DNA of 64,000 bases from Eubacteriales bacterium (GCA_028702135.1 JAQVPJ010000002.1:1-64000), one strand, 5' to 3'. Positions 19,794 to 30,165 are shown, numbered from the stretch's first letter. The notes: generated from the letters alone by a model not told the origin. Made by a program: numbers and translations.

Positions 19794-20474
19794 GTGCGAT
19801 TTGAGGTTTTGACGCTTTTCCCCGATATGCTCGAAGCTGTTTTCAAAAGCAGTATATTAGGAAGAGCTGCAGATGCCGGCTTTCTTGAAATAAACTGCAC
19901 GAATATCAGGGATTATACAAAGGACAAGCATCGCCATGTCGACGATACTCCTTATGGTGGAGGGTACGGCATGATTATGGCTTGTCAGCCCGTTGTGGAT
20001 TGTATTCGGGCTGTAAGAGCAAAGCTCCCCCCTGGGAAAACACGGGTAATTTACATGTCACCTCAGGGGAAGGTTTTTAACCAGCAAAAAGCGAGGGAGC
20101 TTTTGGAGTATGACAATCTGATTTTACTGTGCGGTCATTACGAGGGAATCGACGAGCGTATCATCGAGCTTGAGATTGATGAGGAGCTTTCAGTGGGCGA
20201 TTACGTTCTGACCGGTGGTGAGATTCCCGCGGCAATTGTTGTTGACGCAGTTTCAAGAATGATAGACGGCGTCCTTCCCTCACCCGAATGCTATGAGAAC
20301 GAGAGCTTACAGAACAATCTGTTGGAGCATGGACAATACACAAGACCGCGCATTTTTGAGGGAAAGGAAGTCCCCGAGGTGTTAATCAACGGTAATCATG
20401 CAAAGCAGGCGGAGTGGAAGCGTGCCGAAATGGAGGCACGAACAAGGAAAAAAAGACCTGACTTACTTGATTAA
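19794..20474 (+). CDS. trmD: tRNA (guanine37-N1)-methyltransferase
   Basis: MRFEVLTLFPDMLEAVFKSSILGRA; HVDDTPYGGGYGMIM; GHYEGIDERI; GTG start. Confidence 0.97.
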   Translation: MRFEVLTLFPDMLEAVFKSSILGRAADAGFLEINCTNIRDYTKDKHRHVDDTPYGGGYGMIMACQPVVDCIRAVRAKLPPGKTRVIYMSPQGKVFNQQKARELLEYDNLILLCGHYEGIDERIIELEIDEELSVGDYVLTGGEIPAAIVVDAVSRMIDGVLPSPECYENESLQNNLLEHGQYTRPRIFEGKEVPEVLINGNHAKQAEWKRAEMEARTRKKRPDLLD

Positions 20475-20486
20475 GTTGTTTTTGGA

Positions 20487-22364
20487 GTGAAGATGATAGA
20501 ATCGGTAAAGACTGTAAAACAGAAGAATAGAGGCGGCTTTTTCAAGAGAATCATCAGGGAAAGCTTGATTCTTTCCTACCTGAATAAGCTGTCCGACCGT
20601 ATTTACAAGCTCTTTTCGGACGGGATACTCCATGTTGTTTTTACAGGCAGCGATGAAACGGACAAGCTGATTAAAAACGGATTAATAGGTAGTTTTCTGT
20701 CAAAGCTGAGAATAGGTGATCGATTTATCAGGCCTTTTAAGGTCTTTTTTGCGAGCAAAATTGAAAAGAGCCGCGTTACTGCAATCTATCGGCGTTTTAT
20801 AGAATCCGCATTATCGCTTTCGATACGCTCCCTGGGTATTTTTATACTCACCTTAGGCGTATACGGCAGCGGGATTTATATCGCAAAGCTGTTATCATAT
20901 ATTACCTTACCCCCGAACGAAAGTGATTTTTTCTTGTCGGCTTTTTTAATTATTACTGGAATTCCAATGCTTTTTTCGGGGAAAAGCGTAGCCGACGCTT
21001 TGAGGACAAGCACTTTTTTCAACCGTATTTTTATCGGGCTGCTTTCTGTAAACGAAATTACCGTAAAAAGCAGCGGGAAATCCTCTACTTACGGAACGGG
21101 AGCTTTTATTCTCGGAACGGTATCGGGTCTTTCTACAATTTTCATAAGTCCGTATGTAATCGTTTATGCACTGCTTATTTTTATCGGTTGCTGCCTACTC
21201 GTTTACATGCCGGAGTTCGGGCTGCTGTCGGTAATATTACTGTTTCCGCTAATTTCGGTAAGAGCCCTTTCGGTTATTCTGATAGTTACCGCTGTGAGCT
21301 TTTTATTGAAGGTAATGAGAGGCAAGCGGAATCTGGTATTCAGAGCAACAGATATTTTTATATTGATTTTTACCTTGTTCGTAATTTCAGTCGGCTTGAC
21401 AAGCACCACTCAAATACGGGCTATGTATTTAGTATGCTTTATATCAGCATATTTTATGATTTCAAACCTTATCGTGTCAAGAAGGCTTATTAAACAGTCG
21501 CTGTACTGCTTATACGCAGGCGCGGCGGCGGGTTGTATTCTATACATTTTCAGGCATATCGTCGGATTATCCGGCAACAACGCTGTAAGTGTTTTTCATG
21601 CCGCACTCGATTCATCTCTCGTCAGCAGAGAGAGCTTCGGATACTTTCTGATATTGATCCTGCCTGTCGTTATGGCTATGTTCAGAGTGAACAACGGAAG
21701 AACCGAGAAAGCTTCGATGCTTGTACTTATATCGCTTATATTTGCTTGTGTTATTATAATGGCGGATGCCAGAATACTCTACTTTGCATATGCAGTGGTT
21801 TTTGTGTATTTTTTGCTGTCCTCAAAAAAAATAATAACAACACTGCTTAACTTTTCTATTTTAACACTCATTTTATATTTTGCAGCTCCCCATTTAACCT
21901 TTATAAGCGGGATATTCACGCATTCGGGCTCCGCACTTCTGAAAAGTGAGGTAAATATACTTATAAAGAACGCTTTTTTAAACGGTGCGGGAATGGGAGA
22001 TGCAAACCTGAAATTCGCTCTCAACAGCTTGGGAGCAAGCAATTATATCGGCTCGATCAGCCTTTTCCAGCGGCTCTTGGCGGAGGGCGGAGTGTTTTTC
22101 CTGATTTCATTCCTCTTGCCGGTGTTCTTTATTCTGCAGAAAGCGTTTTACTGCATATTAAAATGCGGTAAGTTCAAGATGGACGTAGTTAGCGCAGCTT
22201 TATCTGCCGCCGTAGTTATGTTCCTGTTCTGCAGCTTATTTTACGATTTGTGGAAAGATATCAGGGTTTATATGCTCTTCTGGATTATATGTGGTATGAT
22301 ATCGGCAATCAGGAATGTTTATGGCAGGTACGTTTATCTGAAGGAGGCGACGAAAACCGAATGA
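20487..22364 (+). CDS. Polytopic membrane protein, O-antigen ligase/Wzy-like
   Basis: 625 aa, many TM segments; middle region with RESFGYFLILILPVVMAM pattern typical of O-antigen ligase-family proteins. Confidence 0.65.
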   Translation: MKMIESVKTVKQKNRGGFFKRIIRESLILSYLNKLSDRIYKLFSDGILHVVFTGSDETDKLIKNGLIGSFLSKLRIGDRFIRPFKVFFASKIEKSRVTAIYRRFIESALSLSIRSLGIFILTLGVYGSGIYIAKLLSYITLPPNESDFFLSAFLIITGIPMLFSGKSVADALRTSTFFNRIFIGLLSVNEITVKSSGKSSTYGTGAFILGTVSGLSTIFISPYVIVYALLIFIGCCLLVYMPEFGLLSVILLFPLISVRALSVILIVTAVSFLLKVMRGKRNLVFRATDIFILIFTLFVISVGLTSTTQIRAMYLVCFISAYFMISNLIVSRRLIKQSLYCLYAGAAAGCILYIFRHIVGLSGNNAVSVFHAALDSSLVSRESFGYFLILILPVVMAMFRVNNGRTEKASMLVLISLIFACVIIMADARILYFAYAVVFVYFLLSSKKIITTLLNFSILTLILYFAAPHLTFISGIFTHSGSALLKSEVNILIKNAFLNGAGMGDANLKFALNSLGASNYIGSISLFQRLLAEGGVFFLISFLLPVFFILQKAFYCILKCGKFKMDVVSAALSAAVVMFLFCSLFYDLWKDIRVYMLFWIICGMISAIRNVYGRYVYLKEATKTE

Positions 22365-22852
22365 AAACGGCAAAGGATGTTAAAACAGGACGGAATATTA
22401 TTTTTGATATAATACTGACGCTGTTTGTTTTCGGATTGATAGGCACAGGATTGTTTTTCTTCTTGAAACCTGAGAAACCGTCGACGGTTCAGGTTGAGTA
22501 CAAGCTGATTTTTGAAGCAGTAGATAAAAATATAGCTACGAACGTCACTCCAAATGATGAGTTTTTATTGGAGGATGGCGAATCCGCAGGCATAATCAAA
22601 AGCGCTTTAATCGAACGGATGACATATTATACGCTTGACCGCACCTCGGCGGACAGGGGATATATAACTAATTATTCCAACGAGTACAGTACAGTCAGAG
22701 CGACCATAGCGGCAAACGCGGAATATGACGGAGAAACCTATTATATAGGCGGACAGCCTCTTTGGGTCGGAGAGAGCATCACTGTAAGACTTACCGATTT
22801 TTACGGTACGGCTAAGATAGTAGCCGTTACCGTTATTACGGAGGGAACATAA
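22361..22852 (+). CDS. DUF4330-like single-pass membrane protein
   Basis: ATG at 22361 overlaps the upstream stop (ATGA); one TM then extracytoplasmic domain, related in layout to the next ORF. Confidence 0.55.
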   Translation: MKTAKDVKTGRNIIFDIILTLFVFGLIGTGLFFFLKPEKPSTVQVEYKLIFEAVDKNIATNVTPNDEFLLEDGESAGIIKSALIERMTYYTLDRTSADRGYITNYSNEYSTVRATIAANAEYDGETYYIGGQPLWVGESITVRLTDFYGTAKIVAVTVITEGT

Positions 22853-23326
22853 ATGTCTGTGACAGGAAAAAAAGTACGCTTCAATATAATCGATGTAATC
22901 ATTGTAATCCTGCTGCTTGCTGCGATAGCCGGAACAATCTTCAGAGATTCCATTAACGGTTTTATGAAAAACGAAAAAACAGAAGAAATCTCATATACCT
23001 TTGAGATAAAGCAGGCAGACAGCGATATGATTTCCGGACTGACACAGGGAGTGATTTTCTTTGAGAGCGAGAGCAAAAAGGAAATGGGCAGGGTCATATC
23101 GGTGCAATCAAAGCAGAGCTATGTTACGGAGTACGCTTTGGACGGAAGTATTATGACGCTCGAAAAGGCGGGATACAACGATTTAATTGTAAATGCTGTT
23201 GCAAACGGATTTAAGAGCGACACGGGTATTTTTACAGACGGAAATATCCTTATCGTACCCGGCAAATCATATCAAATAAATACTAAGACAGCTGTATTTT
23301 ACATGACAATCCTGTCGGTAAATTAG
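22853..23326 (+). CDS. DUF4330-family single-pass membrane protein
   Basis: KVRFNIIDVIIVILLLAAIAGTIF followed by a beta-rich domain. Confidence 0.65.
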   Translation: MSVTGKKVRFNIIDVIIVILLLAAIAGTIFRDSINGFMKNEKTEEISYTFEIKQADSDMISGLTQGVIFFESESKKEMGRVISVQSKQSYVTEYALDGSIMTLEKAGYNDLIVNAVANGFKSDTGIFTDGNILIVPGKSYQINTKTAVFYMTILSVN

Positions 23327-23391
23327 TATAAATTAACATAAAAAAGTTAAATAAGTATGATATTTTCGTTTATTTAGCCATATTGGTTCTA

Positions 23392-23420
23392 TTGATTTAA
23401 GTAATGGTTTTTGATATAAT
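23392..23420 (+). promoter_or_regulatory. Promoter of HPr gene: TTGATT-17-TATAAT
   Basis: TTGATT 23392-23397, TATAAT 23415-23420, about 30 bp before the ATG. Confidence 0.65.
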
Positions 23421-23450
23421 TAAAATAATATCATTGGGGGTAAACGATTA

Positions 23451-23714
23451 ATGATCACTAAAAATATAACAATACAGAACTCTGTCGGTCTGCACGCAAG
23501 ACCAGCGACTTATTTTATTCAAAAAGCAAATTGTTATAAGAGCTCTATATGGATTGAGAACAGCGACAGACGTGCAAACGCAAAGAGCTTGCTCGGCGTG
23601 CTTTCCCTCGGCATCGCAAAAGGAGACGTTGTTACAATCCTTGCTGACGGAAGCGACGAACAGGAGGCTGTGGACGGATTGGTGGATTTGGTTTTAAAAG
23701 GGTTCAACGAATAG
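23451..23714 (+). CDS. HPr family phosphocarrier protein
   Basis: NSVGLHARPATYFIQKA with active-site His; NAKSLLGVLSLGIAKGD Ser-46-type region. Confidence 0.93.
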   Translation: MITKNITIQNSVGLHARPATYFIQKANCYKSSIWIENSDRRANAKSLLGVLSLGIAKGDVVTILADGSDEQEAVDGLVDLVLKGFNE

Positions 23715-23755
23715 TGGTTCCCGCAGCTTCCATTATAGGGGAGATTTGCGTTCTT

Positions 23756-23851
23756 ATGTTATCAATGGAATTAAGCCTTGGGCTCATCTTTGTTATAGTG
23801 AGTTCAGGGCTGTTTTTAGCAGTAAACGGAAACGGTCATTCACGGGTTTAA
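23756..23851 (+). CDS. Possible 31-aa membrane peptide
   Basis: MLSMELSLGLIFVIVSSGLFLAVNGNGHSRV*, one hydrophobic helix, AGGGGAGA upstream; between HPr gene and uvrC. Confidence 0.35.
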   Translation: MLSMELSLGLIFVIVSSGLFLAVNGNGHSRV

Positions 23852-23855
23852 TTAT

Positions 23856-25682
23856 ATGAATAGAGAAGAACTTTTTGAAAAAGCAAAATTACTTCCGGCT
23901 ACACCGGGTGTATATATAATGAAAAACCGTTCCGGCAGAATTATTTATGTCGGCAAGTCAAAGGCGTTAAAAAACCGGGTTACAAGCTATTTTGCCCCCT
24001 ATCAGAATCATTTCGGGAAAACTCTGAAAATGGTCAATTCTGTGTATGATTTCGAGATTTATCATACAAAAACCGAGCTTGAGGCTCTGCTGCTTGAGAA
24101 TCAGTTCATAAAGCAGCATATGCCGCATTATAATATTAAGCAGAAGGACAGCGACTCATATCCTTATATTACCGTCACATCTGAGAGATTTCCCAAAATA
24201 GATGTCTGTTACAGACGGGATAACAACAAAGACAGATATTTCGGTCCTTTTTCGTCCTACCGGGTGGCAAAGGATATTGTGGAAACCGTGCAGAAAACAT
24301 TTAAAATACCTTCCTGTTCAAGGGAGTTTCCCAAAGAGACGGGAAGAGGTCGTCCCTGCCTGTATTATCAGATAAACCAATGCGTCGCGCCCTGTAAAAG
24401 CGGAGCTGTAACCGAAAAGGAATACAACGAACTTATTGATGAGGCGTTGCATTACCTTCGGGGTGAATACGGCTCTCTGACAAAAAGCATTAAGGAAAAA
24501 ATGGAGGAAGCGTCCGAGCAGATGCTCTTTGAAAAAGCGGCGAAACTCCGCGATAAAATCCGTTCCCTTGAGAAAATCAGCGACAAGCAGCAGATAGTGG
24601 CCTCACCGCAGACAGAGGCTGATGTTTTTGGGATTTACAGCGATGATTTGGGCAGCGCTTTTGTAGTATTTTTTGTCCGGGGCGGTGCAATAATAGACAG
24701 AGAGAGCCTTTTTTTTGGTGCGGATGAGATTGTAAACAGCGGCTCGGTAAGTTCCTTTATGCAGCGATTTTATGAATTAAGGGAGTATATACCAAAGAGA
24801 ATAGTCGTAGATTTCAGTCTGCATTCCGAGGACAGGAGTCTTTTGTCGGAGTGGCTTACCCAAAAAAACGGTTCAAAAATAAGCATCATAACTCCAAAAC
24901 GGGGAGAGAGCAGAGCGCTTGCAGACAGGGCAAGTGAGAACGCAAAACAACTTTTTATGCAAAAGCGTGCTGAGGAGGACAGGAACAATACCTTTTTAGC
25001 GTCATTTGCCAAATTCCTTAAGCTTGGTATACTTCCCGACAGGATAGAGGCATATGACATTTCCAACAACGGCAAAATGCACACAACATGCGGAATGATT
25101 GTTTTGGAAAGAGGACGCTTCGCCAAGAAAAAATATCGGTCATTCAATATAAAAACAACATCGGGACAGGATGACTGCGGTGCTCTGAGAGAGGCTCTTA
25201 CACGCCGGTTTTCTCATTCGGGCGAGGATGAGAACTGGGAATACCCCGATTTGATTTTAATGGATGGCGGTGTGGCTCAGGTTTCGGCAGCGAAAGAGGT
25301 ACTTTCCGGGTACGGGCTCGATATTTCGGTTTATGGAATGGTTAAGGATGAGCATCATAAAACGAGGACTTTAACCAACGGTGAGGGTGAGCTATCGCTG
25401 AATAAGCGTCAGGATATTTATGTATTCATCTATAAAATTCAGGAGGAAGTACACAGATATTCTCTGTTGAAAATGGATCATCAGCGCAGGAAAACGGTAA
25501 AGACGAGCTCGCTGACAAGCATAAAGGGAATCGGGGAGGTAAAGTCAAACGCTCTGCTTTCAAACTTCGGAAGCTATAAAGCGCTCAAAAACGCAACTGT
25601 AGAGCAGCTGACTGAAGTTAAGGGCATCGACGAAAGGCTTGCTAATGAGATTTACAAAGAATTGAGAAAGAAATCCGATTAG
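23856..25682 (+). CDS. uvrC: Excinuclease ABC subunit C
   Basis: LPATPGVYIMKNRSGRIIYVGKSKALKNRV GIY-YIG domain; C-terminal HhH. Confidence 0.97.
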   Translation: MNREELFEKAKLLPATPGVYIMKNRSGRIIYVGKSKALKNRVTSYFAPYQNHFGKTLKMVNSVYDFEIYHTKTELEALLLENQFIKQHMPHYNIKQKDSDSYPYITVTSERFPKIDVCYRRDNNKDRYFGPFSSYRVAKDIVETVQKTFKIPSCSREFPKETGRGRPCLYYQINQCVAPCKSGAVTEKEYNELIDEALHYLRGEYGSLTKSIKEKMEEASEQMLFEKAAKLRDKIRSLEKISDKQQIVASPQTEADVFGIYSDDLGSAFVVFFVRGGAIIDRESLFFGADEIVNSGSVSSFMQRFYELREYIPKRIVVDFSLHSEDRSLLSEWLTQKNGSKISIITPKRGESRALADRASENAKQLFMQKRAEEDRNNTFLASFAKFLKLGILPDRIEAYDISNNGKMHTTCGMIVLERGRFAKKKYRSFNIKTTSGQDDCGALREALTRRFSHSGEDENWEYPDLILMDGGVAQVSAAKEVLSGYGLDISVYGMVKDEHHKTRTLTNGEGELSLNKRQDIYVFIYKIQEEVHRYSLLKMDHQRRKTVKTSSLTSIKGIGEVKSNALLSNFGSYKALKNATVEQLTEVKGIDERLANEIYKELRKKSD

Positions 25683-25707
25683 AGTAAGGATTATAGGTAA
25701 AAAAAGC

Positions 25708-26265
25708 ATGAGGGTTATTACAGGTTTCGCCAAAGGAATGAAGCTTGCCGCACTTGAAGGTGAGGATACAAGACCGACATCCGACCGCGTAAAGGAGGGT
25801 ATGTTTTCTGCAATCCAGTTCGATGTGCATGACAAAAGCATACTCGATCTGTTCGGGGGTAGCGGTCAGCTTTCTATTGAGGCGCTCTCAAGAGGCGCGG
25901 AAAAAGCGGTGATTGTGGATATCTCCCGCACGGCAACCGAGGTCATAAAACAGAATGCGGTAAAAACAAGGCTTATGGATAAGTGCCGTATCATTACAGC
26001 AGACTGGAAGGAATATTTAAAGGGAGCAAGGGGAAAAGAGGAGTTCGGGCTTGTGTTTCTTGACCCTCCGTATAAAAAGGGCTTTATAGATGAGATTTTA
26101 AAACGATTGTATGCTTCCGATGTTTTAGCAAAAGAAGCTCTTATTATATGCGAGAGCGATAAGGACGGAATCCCCGAACCTTCAGACGGAAATGAACAGA
26201 AGCTGTACCGCTACGGAAGAACCTATGTTTCCGTAATAAAAGCAATAAAAAAGCAGCAAAACTGA
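25708..26265 (+). CDS. rsmD: 16S rRNA (guanine966-N2)-methyltransferase
   Basis: MRVITGFAKGMKL; VKEGMFSAIQF; LDLFGGSGQLSIEALSRGA; VFLDPPY. Confidence 0.95.
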   Translation: MRVITGFAKGMKLAALEGEDTRPTSDRVKEGMFSAIQFDVHDKSILDLFGGSGQLSIEALSRGAEKAVIVDISRTATEVIKQNAVKTRLMDKCRIITADWKEYLKGARGKEEFGLVFLDPPYKKGFIDEILKRLYASDVLAKEALIICESDKDGIPEPSDGNEQKLYRYGRTYVSVIKAIKKQQN

Positions 26266-26292
26266 AAAGCTCGTCAGAACGGAGAGTGTTAT

Positions 26293-26760
26293 ATGAAAAC
26301 TGCAATTGTAATGGGCAGCTTTGACCCTGTAACAATCGGTCATTATGATATTATCAAACGCGCAAAAGCGCTTTTTCCGAAAGTGATCGTCGTCGTTTTG
26401 GATAACAGCGAAAAAAACTTTCTATTTTCATCCGAAAAGCGGTTTATGTCTGTAAAGGCATGCTTTTCTGATGATAAGGATGTGAGCGTGATATTATGGA
26501 ACGGTCTGTTTGCCGATCTGGTTTTACAAACGGAAAACCCCGTTATCGTCAGGGGCGCAAGAACTGCGGTGGATTTTGAATATGAGCGTATGCTGCATGA
26601 GATAAACAGAGAGTTATCTGGAGCAGAAACCGTCATATTACCCTCAAAAAGGGAAAATGAGTATATAAGTTCTACCTTTGTAAGGGAGCTTATAAAATAT
26701 AACAAACCGCTTGCCGGATATGTTCCCGACAAGGCGATTGAAGTATTAGGGAAGAATTAA
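26293..26760 (+). CDS. coaD: Phosphopantetheine adenylyltransferase
   Basis: AIVMGSFDPVTIGHYDIIKRA; EYISSTFVREL; adjacent to rsmD. Confidence 0.96.
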   Translation: MKTAIVMGSFDPVTIGHYDIIKRAKALFPKVIVVVLDNSEKNFLFSSEKRFMSVKACFSDDKDVSVILWNGLFADLVLQTENPVIVRGARTAVDFEYERMLHEINRELSGAETVILPSKRENEYISSTFVRELIKYNKPLAGYVPDKAIEVLGKN

Positions 26761-28061
26761 TGAGCGTGAAAATCAGAATAAAGAGTTGTGAGCTCAATTT
26801 TGTACGTGAAAAACTTGTCGCTCCGTTCGGGTTTAAGGGCAGATATTTAAACGAGCTTTGGCAGACTGTAGTTCGTATAGGCAGCCAGAACTTTTACGCT
26901 GCATGCCCCGCGGTCGAGAGCGTTTTATGGTCGGATGCCGCTGTTTTCGCAGAGAATTCACCCGCAGCATCAAGCGCGATGATGATGATGGTAACTAACA
27001 GAGCTCTTAAGATGCTCGAGGGCACCGAAATAACAAGTCCGGATAAAACCATAACCGAATTACTGCCCGAATTATGCAAATATGCGGAGTCGGTATGCAG
27101 CAGAAAGGTTGCTGAGACCTTTGTTTTAAATTCCTTGGTCGGAATAGACTACGCCCTATGGTCGCTGTATGCAAAGGAAAATTCGATAACCTCCTTTGAC
27201 GGGATTATTCCCGATTATTGCAAAGCGGCATTATCGGCACATCATAAAAAGCTTGCGCATATACCGCTCATAAGCTATACGGTTACAAGAGAACAGCTCA
27301 AAGCCTTATTGGACCGCGGAACGGCGATTTTAAAAATAAAAATCGGGAAATCCATGGGTGACTCATTATCAAAAGAAGAAGATATGCGCTCGATGCTTGA
27401 ATGGGATAAGGCAAGGCTTTCCGAGATACACTCCTTAGCGAAGGAATATTCAACTGATCTTACGAAAAGTGGGAATATCCTTTATTATCTCGATGCGAAC
27501 GGGAGATACGACACTAAAGAAAGATTATGCAGCCTGCTGGAGCACGCTTTGAAAATCGGTGCACTTGATAGGATAGCCCTGCTTGAAGAGCCTTTTGCGG
27601 AAGACAACAAGGTGTATGTAGGCGACTTGAACATAACTGTAAATGCGGATGAATCCGCTCACAGTCTTGCCGATGTAAAGGAAAGGATTCATCTCGGCTA
27701 TAATGCGGTTGCACTAAAACCTATAGCAAAGACAATGTCGGTCTCTTTCAGGATGGCGGAGGCGATCCATGAATCAGGCGGTCAATGTCTCTGCGCCGAT
27801 TTGACGGTAAATCCGTTGTTGGTAGAGTGGAACAAGCAATTTGCAGCAAGAACCGCTGTGTTGTCGGATATGAAAACCGGCTGTCTTGAAGTCAACGGAC
27901 ATCAAAATTACATAAACTGGGAGAGTATGAAGAGTTTACTTCCGGAAGGACTCTCCTGTCCTCCGGAGGAGAACGGTGTATTTACTCTGAACGATGATTT
28001 TTACAGCAATAGCGGGCTTCTTTTTGAAAAAAACGGTTATGATAATATTTTTATAAAATAA
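26760..28061 (+). CDS. Enolase-superfamily protein, mandelate racemase/muconate-lactonizing-like
   Basis: ILKIKIGKSMGD (KxK), YYLDANGRY, LLEEPF, VNADESAHS and ALKPIAKT match the catalytic ladder of the superfamily. Confidence 0.82.
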   Translation: MSVKIRIKSCELNFVREKLVAPFGFKGRYLNELWQTVVRIGSQNFYAACPAVESVLWSDAAVFAENSPAASSAMMMMVTNRALKMLEGTEITSPDKTITELLPELCKYAESVCSRKVAETFVLNSLVGIDYALWSLYAKENSITSFDGIIPDYCKAALSAHHKKLAHIPLISYTVTREQLKALLDRGTAILKIKIGKSMGDSLSKEEDMRSMLEWDKARLSEIHSLAKEYSTDLTKSGNILYYLDANGRYDTKERLCSLLEHALKIGALDRIALLEEPFAEDNKVYVGDLNITVNADESAHSLADVKERIHLGYNAVALKPIAKTMSVSFRMAEAIHESGGQCLCADLTVNPLLVEWNKQFAARTAVLSDMKTGCLEVNGHQNYINWESMKSLLPEGLSCPPEENGVFTLNDDFYSNSGLLFEKNGYDNIFIK

Positions 28062-28078
28062 AAGAAGGGCATCAAAAA

Positions 28079-29068
28079 ATGGAAAAAATCGCTTTGATTA
28101 TGAACAGCGGCTCCAGAAAAATGGTAATAAACGAAAAGTCGATAAAAAGGCTTGAGAGAATCGGTGAGGTAGTTTTCGGAAACGGAAACACCGACAGGGA
28201 GAGCGTAAAAAAGGCACTTGCGGGTGCTACAATCGCAATAACATCATGGGGGAACGAACCCTTTGATGAGGACATATTGTCGGTATGCCCCGGCTTAAAG
28301 CTGATTGTACACGCAGCAGGCAGCGTCAAGCCGATCGTCTCGGATGCAGTTTGGGAAAAACACATTCGGGTATGCAGCTCCGCAAACATACTCAGCACAG
28401 GAGTTTCCGAGACAGCGCTCGGTTTTACCATAGCCGCATCAAAGAATTTCTTTTTCCATAACGAAAACATTCACACCGGAGGTTGGGCAGAGGGTAAGCA
28501 GAATATAAAGGAGCTGTACGACCTTACAATCGGAGTTGTCAGCGGAGGCTGGGCAGGACGGCATTATATAGAGCTTATGCGCGCTTTTGATGTGGATATA
28601 GTGCTTTATGATCCGTTTATTGATGATAAGAAGGCTGCGGAAATGGGCGTGAAAAAAGTGAGTATTGAGGAGCTTTGCAGAATAAGCGACATCATCTCCA
28701 TTCATGCACCCTCCATACCCGAAACCTTCCATATGTTTAATAAAGACACCTTAGCGCTTATGAAGAAGGACGCTGTGCTTATAAACACCTCGAGAGGCTC
28801 TCTGATCGATGAGAATGCCCTTTACGAGCATATGAAGGCGGGTAACCTCAAATATGCCTGCCTGGATGTTTTCGACCCTGAGCCACCGGCTGCGGATAAT
28901 CCTCTTCGCAGTCTGAAGAACTGCATTATGACACCGCATCTTGCCGGTCAGGCGAACAACGGGCTGAAAAAGATAGGACAGCATGTCTGCGAGGAGATAG
29001 AAAGAGTGCTTGCTGATAAGCAAACCGTATGTGAGGTAACAAAAGAAATGATCGCCAAAATGGCATAA
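28079..29068 (+). CDS. D-isomer-specific 2-hydroxyacid dehydrogenase
   Basis: IGVVSGGWAGRHYIELM; NTSRGSLIDENAL; CLDVFDPEPP; MTPHLAG. Confidence 0.9.
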   Translation: MEKIALIMNSGSRKMVINEKSIKRLERIGEVVFGNGNTDRESVKKALAGATIAITSWGNEPFDEDILSVCPGLKLIVHAAGSVKPIVSDAVWEKHIRVCSSANILSTGVSETALGFTIAASKNFFFHNENIHTGGWAEGKQNIKELYDLTIGVVSGGWAGRHYIELMRAFDVDIVLYDPFIDDKKAAEMGVKKVSIEELCRISDIISIHAPSIPETFHMFNKDTLALMKKDAVLINTSRGSLIDENALYEHMKAGNLKYACLDVFDPEPPAADNPLRSLKNCIMTPHLAGQANNGLKKIGQHVCEEIERVLADKQTVCEVTKEMIAKMA

Positions 29069-29114
29069 ATCGATAAAACAGTTTGGCAAATAAAATGAGA
29101 AGGGACTTGTTGTT

Positions 29115-30161
29115 TTGAAGAAACTGCTTTGTTTGCTATTTGCGTTTACCGTTATTTTTAGCTTTATTGCCTGTAAACAAGCGCGACTTGAATACTGGGA
29201 AATATCGGAGAGTTCCGATAGCTATTCAGAGAATAGCGCAGATATTTCCTATGAATCTTCAGGTGATGTGTCGGAAAATACGCTCAAGTATACATCGACA
29301 CCCCTTATGTGGAAGGTGACCGGAGGTGACAGCGATGGAACAATATGGCTTTTCGGTTCAATGCATATTGCCGATAAGACTACATATCCGCTTCCGAACG
29401 CGATACTTGAAGCATTTAACTCCTGTGATAACCTTGCGGTTGAATGCGACATCACCAAAAATGTTATCATTCCGGCAGACTTCTATGAATCTATAACATA
29501 TCCCGATGACACGACCATAGATCAGTATATTTCACCCGATATCTACGAAGCTGCGTCAGCTCTGGTCAGCGAATATTACGGTGAAGATAGTATTGAAGTT
29601 CTCGCCAGATACAAGCCTGTCTACTGGTATTTGCTCACAGACGGGATAATTGCGGAAAAAAGCAAGCTTTCACAGGAATACGGGCTGGACATTTATTTCC
29701 TTGAGCTTGCAAATGATGAGGATAAAGAAATTCTTGAAATCGAATCCGTAAATTTACAATACAAAATGCTGAGCGGTTTTTCCGACGAGCTGCAGGAATT
29801 TTTGCTTGCCGGAACCGTATTCGCCGACGAAGAGATGTATTTGGATGGACTGGACTACCAGTATGAAGCGTGGAAAAACGGAGATGTCGACGAGCTTGAG
29901 GAGCTCATTTTTCCTGAACCTCCAAAGGGGTACTATACACAAAAAGAGATTGAGTTGATAGACGAATACAATAAAGAAATGATTTATGACAGAAATGAAG
30001 GAATGGTTGACGTGGCGATAGAATATCTTGACGAGGATATGGAGGTATTCTATGTTGTAGGTCTGGCACACATGCTGGGAGAACAGGGTATAGTCCAGAT
30101 GCTTGCCGACGCGGGCTATACTGTCGAGCAGATAACATCCTATTCGTATGACGAGGTATAA
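29115..30161 (+). CDS. TraB/GumN-family lipoprotein
   Basis: Lipobox FSFIAC; GTIWLFGSMHIAD; DEDMEVFYVVGLAHMLGEQGIVQML; TTG start. Confidence 0.85.
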   Translation: MKKLLCLLFAFTVIFSFIACKQARLEYWEISESSDSYSENSADISYESSGDVSENTLKYTSTPLMWKVTGGDSDGTIWLFGSMHIADKTTYPLPNAILEAFNSCDNLAVECDITKNVIIPADFYESITYPDDTTIDQYISPDIYEAASALVSEYYGEDSIEVLARYKPVYWYLLTDGIIAEKSKLSQEYGLDIYFLELANDEDKEILEIESVNLQYKMLSGFSDELQEFLLAGTVFADEEMYLDGLDYQYEAWKNGDVDELEELIFPEPPKGYYTQKEIELIDEYNKEMIYDRNEGMVDVAIEYLDEDMEVFYVVGLAHMLGEQGIVQMLADAGYTVEQITSYSYDEV

Positions 30162-30165
30162 AAAG

